A model generated the notes under the pieces. It was not told the origin of the DNA. It saw only the letters and a program-made list of their open reading frames with translations, and did not search any database. A stretch of DNA of 64,000 nucleotides from Nymphaea colorata (taxonomy: Eukaryota > Streptophyta > Magnoliopsida > Nymphaeales > Nymphaeaceae): NCBI RefSeq assembly GCF_008831285.2, contig NC_045139.1, positions 19,730,892 through 19,794,891 on the forward strand, written 5' to 3'. Positions 12,831 to 23,911 of the stretch are shown one piece after another. The position numbers and the translations under genes are program-made. The first letter of the stretch is position 1. Each line of letters starts with the position of its first letter.

Positions 12831-12889
12831 TTCCATACTTGAGCAAATTTTCATGTCTCAACTTATTAAGCTAAGTGCAATCCAATTTC

Positions 12890-13625
12890 AGACATGCTTC
12901 CAGAAAGTGCCTTCATAAAAATGTCAACAATCAACTAAAGAGTGAGAAAATGGTAGTCCAATTCAACATACTCTATTCGTGAATGGAAAATAGCCTTGAT
13001 AGCAACTTGCATCGCTCACTCATTATCACGACAAAGTATTGGTGGTTGGGAAAGTTAAATGTCAATGAGCTTAAGAATAAAACTAGTCCAGGTAATCTCC
13101 ACTGATGTGGATGTCATAGACCTATATTTGGCCTCGGTACTGGATTTAGCTGTCATCAGTTACTTCTTGACAATCCATGAAATGCAATTTGTGCCAAGTA
13201 AAGTAGAATATCTGTTCGATGATCTTCAAGCATCAAGACCACCAGCCCACTTAAAATATGAAAAAACATTGAACCAATGGTATTTTGTGAAGAGAGCATG
13301 CACCCATTACAAATAGCACCATGTACATACTGCACAATTCATTTGACAATTTGAAAAAGTAGCTTGGATGATGCTTTTTCATATATTGACTAATGAAGTT
13401 CACATTAAATTAAAAATTGGATGTCAAAAATGAAGTCTGCCAAACAATCTTCAAGGTTGGAGTGTGAAAAAGTTGGATCATCATATGGAGAATGATAATT
13501 TTGCATAAGAAGAGTGATAGCCAGCTTGCATGCAATCATGTTTGCTTTCTCCAATAAACTATATGCATGTCTTTGATGGTTTAGGAACACACCGTTGCTA
13601 GTTTTAAAAACCTCAACACCCAAAA
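12890..13625 (-). pseudogene. Copia RT/RNase H fragment
   Basis: The minus strand reads MGVEVFKTSNGVFLNHQRHAYSL near 13620, matching the Ty1/copia segment where the RT C-terminal part passes into RNase H (the 'GI.i....gi.lsQ..Y...lL' pattern). Further down (12890-13100) the reading resembles the copia RNase H C-terminal part. There are many stops. The piece 12896-13005 is repeated at 14065-14175, so two copies of the same RNase H end flank an LTR-like block. Confidence 0.5.
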
Positions 13626-13639
13626 AGTGTTGAAGATAG

Positions 13640-14006
13640 CCATGATATTTATGGTGAATTCAGCACTTAAGTCATTATGCAAATGTGGGTTCCTGTACTC
13701 TTATCCCAACACAAAGGACCTAGATATACCAATGAAAGAAAATTTAAATATAAAGCAAACCAAGAATTATGCTTGAAAGAAAAGATGTTTGCCAAAGATC
13801 ATCACACAAAGTCGTGACAGGAAAGCGATTCTTACACAATATAGAAATGTATAACTCCACAATTCTATTTACGAAATGTGACAATTCTCAATACTCTCTC
13901 ATATCACTCCTGAAGACAAAAGTTTGTTTCTTACTGTCTATCTCTCAATGTCTGATCCAATACATTCACCTGTATTTATAATAGGTGTATGTGGTGAACA
14001 TCATCA
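13640..14006 (-). mobile_element. Probable copia 3' LTR (minus strand)
   Basis: On the minus strand a purine tract AAAGGGGG (plus 14007-14014) is followed by TGATGATGTTCACC, a plausible LTR start, and within it by a TATA-like TATAAATA (plus about 13971-13978). RNase H sequence lies just upstream of the tract (14065-14175), as expected for a copia 3' end. The left end is not defined. Confidence 0.4.
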
Positions 14007-14063
14007 CCCCCTTTAAACTATAATGTAGTCAAAATGTACGCTTGAATAGAAGATAATCAAATA

Positions 14064-14175
14064 TGCTTCTAGAAAGTGCCTTCATAAAAATGTCAACAAT
14101 CAACTAAAGTGAGTGAGAAAATGATAGTCTAATTCAGCATACACTATTCGTGAATGGAAAACAGCCTTGATAGCA
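14064..14175 (-). pseudogene. Copia RNase H 3' end, second copy
   Basis: About 110 bases are nearly the same as 12896-13005 (for example AGAAAGTGCCTTCATAAAAA and ACAATCAACTAAAG). On the minus strand it is the end of a copia RNase H reading followed, after about 50 bases, by the purine tract at 14007-14014. It is cut off at about 14175. Confidence 0.45.
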
Positions 14176-14227
14176 CCATACCCACCCATAACTTGTTAGA
14201 TCCATGATTTTTAGAGAGGTGGAAAGG

Positions 14228-14461
14228 TTATGTGGATTTGATGTCACATAAATCAATTTCCGTACATCTAGAAACTTTTTTCTTAGCAACCTTGGGAGCA
14301 CTCATGCTTGTGGTGCATCCTAAGCTTTGGAAGACATGATTAAAGCGACCCCAACAATTTATAGCATTATAATTCATCCTCTTATAGATTTGGCAAGTTA
14401 CACCTTTCTCTTTATTGGTTCTTGTTCCTTTACAAGCTGATTTGCCACCATCTTTATTCAT
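14228..14461 (-). pseudogene. Copia gag zinc-knuckle fragment
   Basis: A 77-codon minus-strand frame contains CQIYKRMNYNAINCWGRFNHVFQ. This fits the copia gag zinc-knuckle region (C-x2-C-x4-H-x4-C followed by W/Y-x-RFxH), but the second Cys is Tyr and the His is Asn, so metal binding would be lost. It is an isolated piece; 14462-14895 to its right shows only weak gag-like remnants. Confidence 0.5.
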
Positions 14462-14895
14462 GGTACCACTTTCAGTAGCAGAGACACAATCATGTCTTTT
14501 ACATTGCTAGTTCTACTTGTACTTAGAACTAGAATACCAATGTGCCATAAACACACACTGATGGTTTACAGCATCATCATGCATAGTGCTCATAGTATCA
14601 TGACTTTGGAGTAAAGCAACCCACTTCTATATGCGGTGGTGTTGATGGCTAAAGCAGGGTCTTGGTGGGTGACCTAGTCTTGACCAAGACTTCTCATGAT
14701 AAAAAAAAATCACTGTGATATTGGATGGGCTTGCCTATCGCCCGCAATCTCATCACTAAAGTTTTTGCAACCAATTGCTATATTTTTTTGACTCATGAAA
14801 AAAGTGAGTGATAAGAGTATTACATACCTCTTAAAGGTCTGCTACCCCAAGATGAGCTAACAACTTCTTCTGCCAGCATGCCATTGATCCATCCG

Positions 14896-15296
14896 TGCAA
14901 CAACTACAATAGAGAAAGAAGAAGGGGAAAGGGAAGCACAAATAGAAAATTAACATGGTCCAGACAATCTTGACCTACTTACATGAAGAGGAAAGAAATT
15001 CTTTCTCCTAATCTCGATTTCATTCTCTTTTTTATACTATTTACAACATTTTTACAAGAGAAATTTTCTTGGATCAGATCTACATTCAATTTTTTACAAA
15101 TTTTATTGAGATTTTTCTTATATTATTTCCCTGATAATAGAAATTTGATATATTGCCTCCCACAATTAGTAGATTGCTTTCATCAGTACAGGAATTGGTA
15201 CCTTCATTGTCATCCTTATCTTTCCTTTGGTGGAGGCCTTTGTTATCACTTTGTGCATGACACTTGGCTGGATTAGGATCACGCTTTCTGCTAACA
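14896..15296 (-). mobile_element. Copia 3' LTR of the element interrupted at 19158
   Basis: The plus strand begins TGCAACAACT and ends CTGCTAACA; the minus strand therefore begins TGTTAGCAG. Directly right lies CCCCCTCAAG, on the minus strand the polypurine tract CTTGAGGGGG. The 401-bp block is homologous to the split LTR 53616-53756 plus 60472-60722, which has a methionine-tRNA primer site at its other end. Together the two copies define both LTR edges. Confidence 0.7.
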
Positions 15297-16900
15297 ACCC
15301 CCTCAAGCTGATGTCGATCTTGACCAATGGAAGCTTGTTGATCATAGAATAGAATGGTTGTCATCTAAGGGGCTTCGTGAAATTATTTGCATCTTGTTCC
15401 TTTGATGAGATGTATTGTACTTTGAGTTATCTTCTGGCAATCTTTTCGTGAACAAAAATAATGTCTATCTCAACATATTTACATCGACTATGATAAACAA
15501 GATGGCATGGAAAGGTGGGATGCTCCAATGTTATTGCACCACAATGTGGCTTATTCACTTTCTTGAACTCCCAACTCTTGTTATAAGAAGTTTATCCACA
15601 TAATCTCAGCAATGCCATTGGCAAGGGATCTACAGTCAACTTTTGAGCTGGATCTGGACACCATGTTTTGTTTCTTTGAGCTCCATCATACGAAGTTCTT
15701 TCTCAAGAATAAAGCATAGCCAACCATGGATCTTATATCATCTAGACAGCCTAGCCAATTGTCATAGCTATATGCTACAATAGATGAAAATAGACTAGGC
15801 TCAATGATGAGACTATAATCCATTGACGACTTCAGATAACGAAGTCACATTCCAATGGTGCTTTGTGAGGCAATGCATGAATTAGCACACTTTATTAATA
15901 GAAAAAGCAAGATTTGGCCTTGTCATGGTAGCATATTGAAGTGATCCAATAACACTTCTAAATAAGGTGGGACCATGGGAGATACTCCCAGAATTGCCAG
16001 CAAGGGAGTGTTTGTCATGGGCATAGTCATAGATTTGGCTCCCAACATCTTCGTCCTCTTGAGTAAATCTTAAATATACTTCTGTTGTGAAAGCTCCAAG
16101 CTTATTTTAGTGAATTTTGCTTCTACACCCAAGAAGAAATACAATTGTCCAAGGTCCTTTATGGTGAACTCTAATCTAAATCTGTAAATCAATCTTTGTA
16201 TTTGAACTTTTGAATTTCCTATCACAATTGTCATCTACGTACACCAAAATATATTTAACACTTTGATTCTTCCTGTAAATGAAAAGAGATGTGCCATTTT
16301 TATCACTTGAAATGCCCAATCTCAAGAGAAAAGTACTCGATTGAGCAAACCATGCATGAGGTACTTGTTTTAACATATAAAGTGTTTTTTGGAACTACAA
16401 ACATGATTAGGGAAACTCTCATTTTCAAAGCCTTTTGGTTGAGTCATATAAACCTCTTCTGGAAGTTGTCAATTGAAGAATGCATTTTGAACATCTAGTT
16501 TTTGCACTATCCACTTCCTACTCCAGCAATAGTTAGACAATCCTTATAGTAGCGGTAGTGGGTTTGACAATGGGAGAGAAAGTTTCAGTATAGTCCACCC
16601 CATAATCTGACTATATCATTTAGTGATAGGTTTTACCTTATATCTCTCTAACCTCTCGTCTACTCTTTTTTTTTTTTACTTTAAAGATGCATTTGCACCT
16701 CACAACATGTTTACTAGGGTCTCTAGGCACAAGTTTCCAGGTTTCATTCCTTAAAAGTGCATCGAATTTGTTCTCCATTGCGTCCTTCCAATTTCTATTT
16801 CTAAGGCTTCCTTCCTGAATTGGGTTTTAGTTCTACATTTAACTGAATACGTGTGGCTTTGGGTAAGGGATGTTTGGTTGAGAGATACATTTGATAATCT
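15297..16900 (-). pseudogene. Copia RT and RNase H, degenerate
   Basis: The minus strand contains, in broken frames, an RT segment near 16376-16176 with QVPHAWFAQSSTFLL, an SLFIYRK motif and YILVYVDDNCD (the copia YVDD box, acidic pair intact). Above it (16400-16560) is a part corresponding to the 'F.nG.L.eevYm.QP.GF' stretch. RNase H remnants follow down to about 15560. Stops are frequent. It belongs with the LTR at 14896-15296 and the integrase and gag to its right. Confidence 0.65.
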
Positions 16901-17059
16901 CGAAATCTAAAGTTTGGATGTTGAGTTCCATCTTGAGAGAGTGTGGTCATTTGACAAACTCAAGTAGGCTCTTGAGGTTCACTTGTTTATTTTGGTTATG
17001 ATTTGATGGTCAGATCATCAGTTTGCATTTCAGAGATTGGAGTGGGATTTGGTTAAATT

Positions 17060-17930
17060 TAGTACCTTTATTTTGGTGACAATCCAATTTGGCATAATTC
17101 AGGGAATAGAACAGTGGCATTGGTTTCAAATTTAGCATGATTAGGATGAGGTTCTACTTCATGCTTAAAAGGAAACCTTTTCTCATTAGAAACAACATCT
17201 CGCGAGGTGAGGATCTTCCCATTGACAAGGCTCATATATAGATATCCTTTGTGTTTCAAAGCATAGCATACAATAAAACACATTTTTTAGACTTATAGTC
17301 TAGTTTGATTTTCTAATAAGGACGCAAACAAGGAAAACATTCACAACAAAAAATCTTCAAGAATTTATAATTTGGTCTTCTCCATATAGTTTCTAATTGG
17401 AGTTTTGAAATTGAGCACCTAGGTTGGAGTACGATTAATAAGATAAACCACTATGTTGAAGGCATATATCCATAGTATTTTTGGTGCATTAGTTTCAGTT
17501 ATAAGAGATAATTCAGTCTCAACTATAAGTTTATGACTTTTTTCTACAATGGCATCTTGTTGTGGCACATGCAGAGAAAATACCCCATGTGAAATGCCAC
17601 ATTCAACATGACACTGAGTGAGTTCTTGAAACTCACTGCCCCTACCAAAGTGAAAAAACTTTATTTTGTGCCCTACGTTGTTCTCTGTAAGAGATTTAAA
17701 GGTTTTAAATACAATGAGAGTATCCAACTTTTGTTTAAGCAAGTAAAGCCTTTAAAAATGCATCAACAATGATAACATAATACTTGTGCCCAACATCACT
17801 TTCAATAGGTGCCGGTCCCCATAGATCATAATAAACTAACTCAAGAGGAGTTTGCACATTATTAAAATTCAAACGAAATGGCAGTCTGACTTTTTCCCTT
17901 TTGACATAACTCACAAAGATCAACAATCTT
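17060..17930 (-). pseudogene. Copia integrase, degenerate
   Basis: Minus-strand pieces in order: 17926-17735 has QTPLELVYYDLWGPAPIES (first catalytic Asp in DLWGP) and KYYVIIVDAF. The piece 17742-17419 has LDTLIVFKTFK, FHFGRGSEFQ (where SDxGxEF is expected, so the second Asp is lost), HVPQQDAIVEKSHKLIVE (third acidic residue in IVEKSH) and INRTPT. The piece 17283-17068 has CYALKHKGYLYMSLVNGKI and DVVSNEKRFPF, the conserved C-terminal copia block. Frame changes separate the pieces. Confidence 0.7.
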
Positions 17931-18289
17931 ATTATTATAAGAATACCTTAAGATTCTAGAATGTGTCTAACTACAGTAAGGGTCAGGTGCCCTAATCTCT
18001 TGTGTTAATTGTCTATAGTATCTTTCTCATGGCTAATGCTTCTTTGCTTGCATTATCAAACTTAATCTTGTAAAGCCTATCACTACTTGCCCTTTGATGA
18101 AGAACCTTCTCTTTTGATCCTTAATCATACAAAAATCAAGGTGAAACTCAAAACAAATATTGTTATATTTCGCTAAACGATGAATTGACATCAGATTTTT
18201 GTTATTTTAGGCTCAACAAGAATATCATTTAATTTTAATGAAGAACAAGAAATAGCAGATCCAACATTAGAAATGGACAGACCTGAACC

Positions 18290-19152
18290 GTCGCCAATTT
18301 TCAGAGTGTCGCTGCCTTGGTATGTCCTATGAATGGACATATTATTAATGTCATTAGTGACATGGTGCATTACACCAACAATCTATTACCAGCACTCATT
18401 ATCTTCACTCTTATTCTAATTTAAGGTTTGCATAATAGGCGAAGACATTCCTCTTTTCTTTCCACAAATTTGTATATAGCCACCAACTTTTAACAATATG
18501 TCCACTTTCCTGACAAATTTGACAAACTAGACATTTTCCTTCTCAGCAGCCACCTTTACTTTTGTAGTTTTTTCTTCCACAACCTCTAATTCTCTGTTGA
18601 GAGGCATAATTTGCAGCAGGTTGAAGGTTGGTCTCTTGATCATTACTATCTTTGAGATTTGCCTCTTGAATGAGCAGCAAACTATACAGTTCATTTAGCA
18701 TGACCTGCTCCCTGCAAGTCCCTATGCTTTGTGAAAGGTTAAGTACTAAGAAGGAAGGCCTCTTCAAATGTGAAGAATAAGGTCCTCTTCTTCTATTGTT
18801 CTATGGTTTTTCTGGCTATTTCCAGCTGATGAGAAATGATTTTTGCTTTCTTTATGTGCGACTCCATGGACCTTGAACCCTTCTTCAAATCCTGAGGTTG
18901 GGACTTTAGCTGCATCACTTCTTATCTAGAATGTGCAGCATAGGAGTCCTTAAGAGCCTTCCACACTTTGGCTGATGTTTTCATCCCAATAGTTTGAGTA
19001 TGAAGAGGTTCAGAGAGGGAGTACTTTATCCCATCAACAATAGCTGATCTCTCCTAAGCTAATCAAGATAATTCTCACTTATTTTTATGGTTCCTACTTT
19101 GTTATTGGCACACTGCAACAATAATGTGTATTATCTATGGGATATCCATTGT
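18290..19152 (-). pseudogene. Copia gag and protease, interrupted by the Ogre insertion
   Basis: On the minus strand, from 19150 downward, a copia gag reading (TSAKVWKALKDSYAAHSR, then KKGSRSMESHIKKAK near 18900-18840) leads to a 74-codon open piece at 18767-18543. Near 18530 is CQICQESGHIVKSWW, a zinc knuckle whose last Cys is Trp. Near 18410 is a protease-like HVTNDINNMS region without the DSG triad. The gag is cut at 19152/19153 by the 5' LTR of the Ogre-like element; its continuation should restart at 43172, after the duplicated GCTAG. Confidence 0.6.
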
Positions 19153-19157
19153 GCTAG
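19153..19157. repeat. Target-site duplication GCTAG, left copy
   Basis: The five bases immediately before the LTR start (TGTTAACACC at 19158) equal the five bases immediately after the last LTR end (…GCAAACA at 43171), GCTAG at 43172-43176. They delimit one insertion event that contains the whole 19158-43171 interval. Confidence 0.85.
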
Positions 19158-19422
19158 TGTTAACACCCCAAATTTTTCCACATCAAAATTGAAGCAATGT
19201 GAAAATTTCACAAAAGAATTGTGAAAATTTGAAATTTCAAAGCCAATTTCGAATCTAAAGAACAATTAGATTCAAATCGTGAATTTAACCCAATACACGA
19301 ATCCCAATGCAGGATTACGAGTCCAAATTCAATTGCAAATGTCATTTGAAATCCAAATCCAATTGCAAAATGCAAATTTTGACTTAGATCCAAGAATTGG
19401 ATCTAATTCAGTCTAAAATGCT

Positions 19423-19438
19423 ACGTGGGACCCACGTG
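19423..19438. promoter_or_regulatory. Palindrome with G-box CACGTG in U3
   Basis: ACGTGGG-A-CCCACGT is a perfect 7-bp-arm palindrome, and its right arm runs into CACGTGTG, a G-box/ABRE-like core for plant bZIP or bHLH factors. The same sequence is kept in the LTR copies at 32613-32629, 39803-39818 and 45647-45662. It lies 1.1 kb upstream of the TATA box, so a role in transcription is inference. Confidence 0.4.
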
Positions 19439-19459
19439 TGGGCCCCACCTAGCCCGTGT

Positions 19460-20435
19460 GGTCAAGAGCCCCCCAGCGGCCATGCCCCCTCCATGTCAAA
19501 AAAATAATAAATAAATATTTTCTCTCAAATTAATTGAAGAAAAGTCATTTTCAAGAAGAAATAAAGGACAAACCTAGGAAAAGAGAGACATTTATGTCTC
19601 TCTCTCTTCTTTAACCAGGTCCTCCTTAAAGAAAAAAATCATTTTCAAGGAAGCAATTACTAGACTGGTCAAACTCACCTAACCTACTTAATCCAAGTAG
19701 GTTTCACCCGGGTGCACTCAAATGTGGTGCCAATTCCAGCTAGGTTCGGTCACCATGGGCTCAACACAGTCAAAACGTAAGTCTGTCTCATGATCCAATT
19801 AATGAACGAAAATAGACTTTGACCGAACCAAACCCACTTTGACTAAACTCAGTCAAAGTACAATTTAGCTCAATTAAGAGCTTTCTTGACCCAAATTTAT
19901 CAAATTACCTCAAATAAAGTCAAACTACTTGCAAATGAGCTTTGACTTTGGTCAATTGGTCGAAATTGATCAATTTGGACAATTTTGCCCTTCTGCGGTC
20001 AACTTAAGATTAAAAAGCCTAAAATGGTTTATGAAAGGCAAATAAACATTTGAATTTGTCAAATGCATGAATCAAATACCAAATTTAAATTGAATTTCTC
20101 AAGTGAAAGTTTGATTCAGTTGAAATCCATTTTCAATCAAGTTTTGGACGAAAATACCCTTTTCGAACCAAATTTGATAAAATTTTTAAATTTTATTAAA
20201 ATTTAAATTTAATTATCATAATTCAATGGCATTTGGAGCTTAGTAACTAGGTTTTAACCTTATAAGCTCGATTTCAAACAAAAAATAAATAAATAGTACA
20301 AAATAAGGGCAAAACCCTGTGCAAGGGCATTTTCATCCAAAATTTTGGTCAAAATGGTCACCTAGGTCTGAACCCATGTTGACCAATCCTAGCCCAGCCC
20401 ACCTAGCTCGTGGAAATGGGCTGAGAAATGGTCAA
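19460..20435. promoter_or_regulatory. Cluster of W-box cores (TTGAC[C/T]) in U3
   Basis: By eye there are 14 TTGACC/TTGACT hexamers counting both strands: at 19460, 19667, 19768, 19819, 19839, 19851, 19886, 19918, 19942, 19950, 19997, 20347, 20379 and 20430. Nine fall within about 235 bases (19768-20002). TTGACY is the binding core of WRKY transcription factors. The cluster is immediately upstream of the TATA box region and largely conserved in the other LTRs. Confidence 0.5.
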
Positions 20436-20536
20436 TTAGAGCCTTTAAAGTCTATTTAACTCATTTTACAAGTCTCCAAGGTCTTAAGCAAGTTCCCAAG
20501 GTGAGTTAAGAAGGTGGTTGAACCCACCTCCTCCTC

Positions 20537-20544
20537 TATATAAA
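20537..20544 (+). promoter_or_regulatory. TATA box of the Ogre-like 5' LTR
   Basis: TATATAAA in the context CTCCTCTATATAAACC is the only strong TATA box in the LTR with a GC-richer start region downstream (CCTTGGCCACCAAGGGGGAGG). The same box is at 33548, 40738 and 46762 in the other copies. Transcription would start about 30 bases downstream, near 20570 (inference). Confidence 0.6.
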
Positions 20545-22982
20545 CCTCCCCTTGGCCACCAAGGGGGAGGACGAAATTTTGGACCATTCTATCAAATTGC
20601 TGCAACCAAGGAGCTAGGAGGGAGAAGCCAAGGAAGAGAGAAGAGGTTCGTCCAAGCCCCCTTCCCCTTTTTCTCCCATTCTCTTCTTCACTTTCTTCTA
20701 TTCTCCCCATTGATTTTGCTAAGTTAGGGTGCTTAAGTGAACCCTTACTTAGGATATTCGTTGTGAGAAGCCCTCTTTACCACTCCAAATTCCAGCAAGC
20801 AAGTTATTTCTTATTCTAGCTTTGCTAAGCTTGAATCCACGGTTGGATTCTTGCTTAGGATTGCTTGAGTTAGAAAACCAGTGAAGACGAAGGACAAACA
20901 TCAAGACCGACCGCAAGGTAGGTGATCTTAACTCACTTCTCTTCTACTTTAGCTTATTGTTGATTTATTTTAATTCCAGCAATTCGTGGGAGGGTTTATT
21001 TTCATTTGCTTACGGCTGGGAATGATGTCCAGCTAAGGGAAACCTACGCTTCAATGTACATGTTAATGCATAATGCATGCATATGTCGGTTTTTCTTAAA
21101 TATGAACCCAAGTATCAAATTTTGAAATGGGCCCCAAGGCCACGTCCCTTTCAAAGGAATCAACTTAATACCATTTTGAATTCCCTACTATGAGAGAATC
21201 CCACGGTGAGAGAGTGATTTTGCTACATCACGTATATGATGAAAATGCCTATAAGGGATGGATACGTTTTTATGAATGTGATCCACCATTGCATGGCGAA
21301 ATGGTGACGAATAAACTTGAGTATTGTTTTATTTTCTTTCTTATTCACAGTCATTTTGATTCATGTCTTTCAATTTAATTAATCAAGGGTAGTAGGGAAG
21401 ATTTGAAACAAGTTTTCAATCTTCCTACATAAAAGAACCCAGCCATGAATCATCATGATTCATGAGTCATGCGGTCCCTTGATAAAATTTCATTTTGAAA
21501 AGTAAGGTACGTATATGTATACATTGTTATATATGTACATATATGTATCTGATTTCTTGTCAAAAATTACATTCCTCCCTTAAAATCAGGTTGGGACATG
21601 TTTTCAAACCGGTTTTTAAGGAAATGGGCCATTTTTATTGATTTTCCTAGTGCAAGACTATGAATCATTTTCATTTCATTTTTACTTAACTTCAGCAAAT
21701 CCATACGTAAGATGTATGTATGTTGTTGAAATCAGATCATGTTTCATAGGAATTGGTTTAAGAATGTCAAAGTTTACATATTTGAAATACCAACTATCCT
21801 ATAATCATCCAAAAGAGTTGACGATTTCATTACTATCAAATCTGGAATTTGAATCTATTTGAAAGACTTGTCATTTCCATCTAAGAAACAACATATTTAT
21901 TGGAATCAATGTCGACAATTTTCAGCTATTTAAATCAACACAATGTCTGATTTTTAGCTATTTTGAGACAAAAGTGGATGTCCTCCACGTCTCCCATCTA
22001 TTTCAAAGATTTAACTTGACATCATTTATATATTTTCACCATTTTGATAATTTTATGTCAAGCCTCAAGCTTATGGACTACATCTCTAATTCATGTGCTT
22101 AATCATATAATGAGCACATATAGAGAAAGTCCTACATTTTAATCAATCTTCATGCATAGATTGTATGACGTGCAATACGGACTTTGAGAGATTATGAGGG
22201 AGTGAAGAATGTATGTTTCATATGAATGAATCTTGAGGGATTATGAGAGAGAGAAGAATGAATGTTCCATATAGTTTCCATTCTCGTTTCATGCATTCAC
22301 TTTCACTCAAAATCAATGGCACCACATGCACATTCTCAAGGAATTAAGTGATTCAAATTTAAGTTGCAAAAGGTGACCAAGTCATATTGCAATGAGAATT
22401 TGTAAACCTCACTTAACTTCAAAAGAAAACACAAGCAATGCATTCATAATCTTTTGGCCAAAGTGCATTTGAAAAACAACATGTTTTCTAACAATTTGGA
22501 ACCTATGTTCTTTCAAAAGAATGAATTCTACAAATCACATGATTTGACAAAAGAAGAGTTCAAAATCAATTTTTATCATAAGATGATCACCATCATCTAG
22601 AGTTCACAACAAAGAACTCAATTCCAAATCTTCAAAAATCCTCAAGAATTATGTGTTTCAAATAACACCAAAACAAAGGTTTTTAAACCAACTTGAAACC
22701 CCCAATATTCAAATTCATTTATTCAAAAAAATGAATTTTGGTTCTTGAATCCAAAACCTCAATGCATAAGCATATAGGACTTACATCAATAACTCGTATA
22801 TGATCCAAATGATCCTTAGTCCTTGGTCTAATTACCCCTGTTAAAGGCGGCAGGAATGGTTGGACCTCGTACTGACGAGCGGATCCCTTTCTCTTGAAAA
22901 TTTTCTCAAAACCCCAATTTTAAAAGAATTTTGCTCACTCGCATTTCGACCTCCTTGAAAAAAGGAGTGGGGTGCGAACAGA

Positions 22983-23002
22983 TGGCACACCCGGTGGGAC
23001 CC
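22983..23002 (+). other. Primer binding site of the Ogre-like element
   Basis: TGGCACACCCGGTGGGACCC starts two bases after the LTR end. TGG at its 5' edge pairs with the CCA tail of a tRNA, the standard minus-strand primer position. It is not the methionine-tRNA site (TGGTATCAGAGC) of the copia elements here. I do not assign the tRNA species. Confidence 0.6.
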
Positions 23003-23911
23003 GTCATTGTTTGTCTAAAGACTTATTTGGATCATATATGAGTTATTTTCACCAATGTCGGACATCAATTGCACAAAAAAAAAAAAAAAATCACAAAAAT
23101 CCATACCGACATCATGTAGTGTACATTGAGGAGATTTCATGAACCTCATTCATTTCAATTTATCCTACCCCTCCTCAATTTAAGGATTGTATGCAGCCCA
23201 TGTATGCTCTCAAAATTTCAAATCCATCTCTTAGGAATGTATGCAATAGAGCCGTCTATTTTGCATCTTCTTATGAATTTTGAAAAACAAATCCTTACAT
23301 ATATCATATCCCGGTCATCATGTTGCCGGGCTATTTCTAGGATATTAGTCCAAGATATAACCTTACAACTGGACCACCCAATTGGACTGAGAAGTCCCCC
23401 CATTAGTACCGAAACGGACAATAGTTCCGGTATATCGATGGGTGAACAAGGAGAAATGGAGTGCCCAAATCTAGAAAACCCTTGGAGGAGTCAATGCTAG
23501 TACCATAAATTTGGTATATAGGTATACCATAAATTTTGGATAAATAAAGAACCATTTACCCATTTATTTTCCATAGGTTCCAAGACCAATTTTCAAAATA
23601 ATGCATATAGGCAAGAGTCCTAGGAATTGCATTATCAATTTTTCATTAACTGCTTGTTTGGACGCATTTGATGTTTTACTTTGCCCCTAAGTCCATGTCC
23701 AAACCCAATGTCAAAACTCTTCTCGAGTCTCTATTGGGTCAATTCATGTCAAAGTCTAATACCTTCTCTTGTCTAGATAGACTCAGAAAGTATCTTCCCA
23801 TATGACCACATCCTATTCGGGTCATGTCAAGGCCGATCCGGACTTCGCATCATCCCAAGTGGAGTCTACCTACCTCAGTGGAATCTTTCATGGTACCCAA
23901 CTTTTCGGTGT
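23003..23911 (+). mobile_element. Untranslated leader of the Ogre-like element
   Basis: About 0.9 kb lies between the primer site and ORF1. It has an A16-17 run near 23077 and an open frame of 124 codons (23126-23500) with no recognisable domain or family. Packaging or dimerisation signals would be expected in this region but I cannot identify one. Confidence 0.5.

Larger units (their letters stand above)
19158..22980 (+). mobile_element. 5' LTR of the Ogre-like element
   Basis: The 3823-bp LTR starts TGTTAACACC and ends GGGTGCGAACA. Its edges are set by the GCTAG duplication on the left, the primer binding site on the right, and alignment with the LTRs at 32349, 39538 and 45353. U3 would run to about 20570 (TATA box at 20537-20544) and R-U5 covers the rest. 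It holds a G-box palindrome (19423-19437), 14 W-box cores (19460-20435), a 9-bp-arm palindrome (21445-21463) and an AT-rich GTACGTATATGTATAC block near 21508. Compared with the 3' LTR it keeps about 178 bp (about 19535-19712) that the 3' LTR has lost. Small open frames inside it have no recognisable domain. Confidence 0.9.

Noticed and set aside
21508-21552. AT-rich near-palindrome in U5 as a regulatory hairpin
   Set aside because: It is present in all LTR copies but drifts freely in the solo LTR (47730-47770); no sign of constraint.
21190-21862. Small plus-strand frames within the Ogre LTR (also near 41390-42062)
   Set aside because: No domain, and they are disrupted or altered in the solo LTR; chance frames in U5.
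23126-23500. 124-codon frame in the Ogre leader
   Set aside because: No recognisable family, and it lies between the primer site and ORF1; not enough to call a gene.
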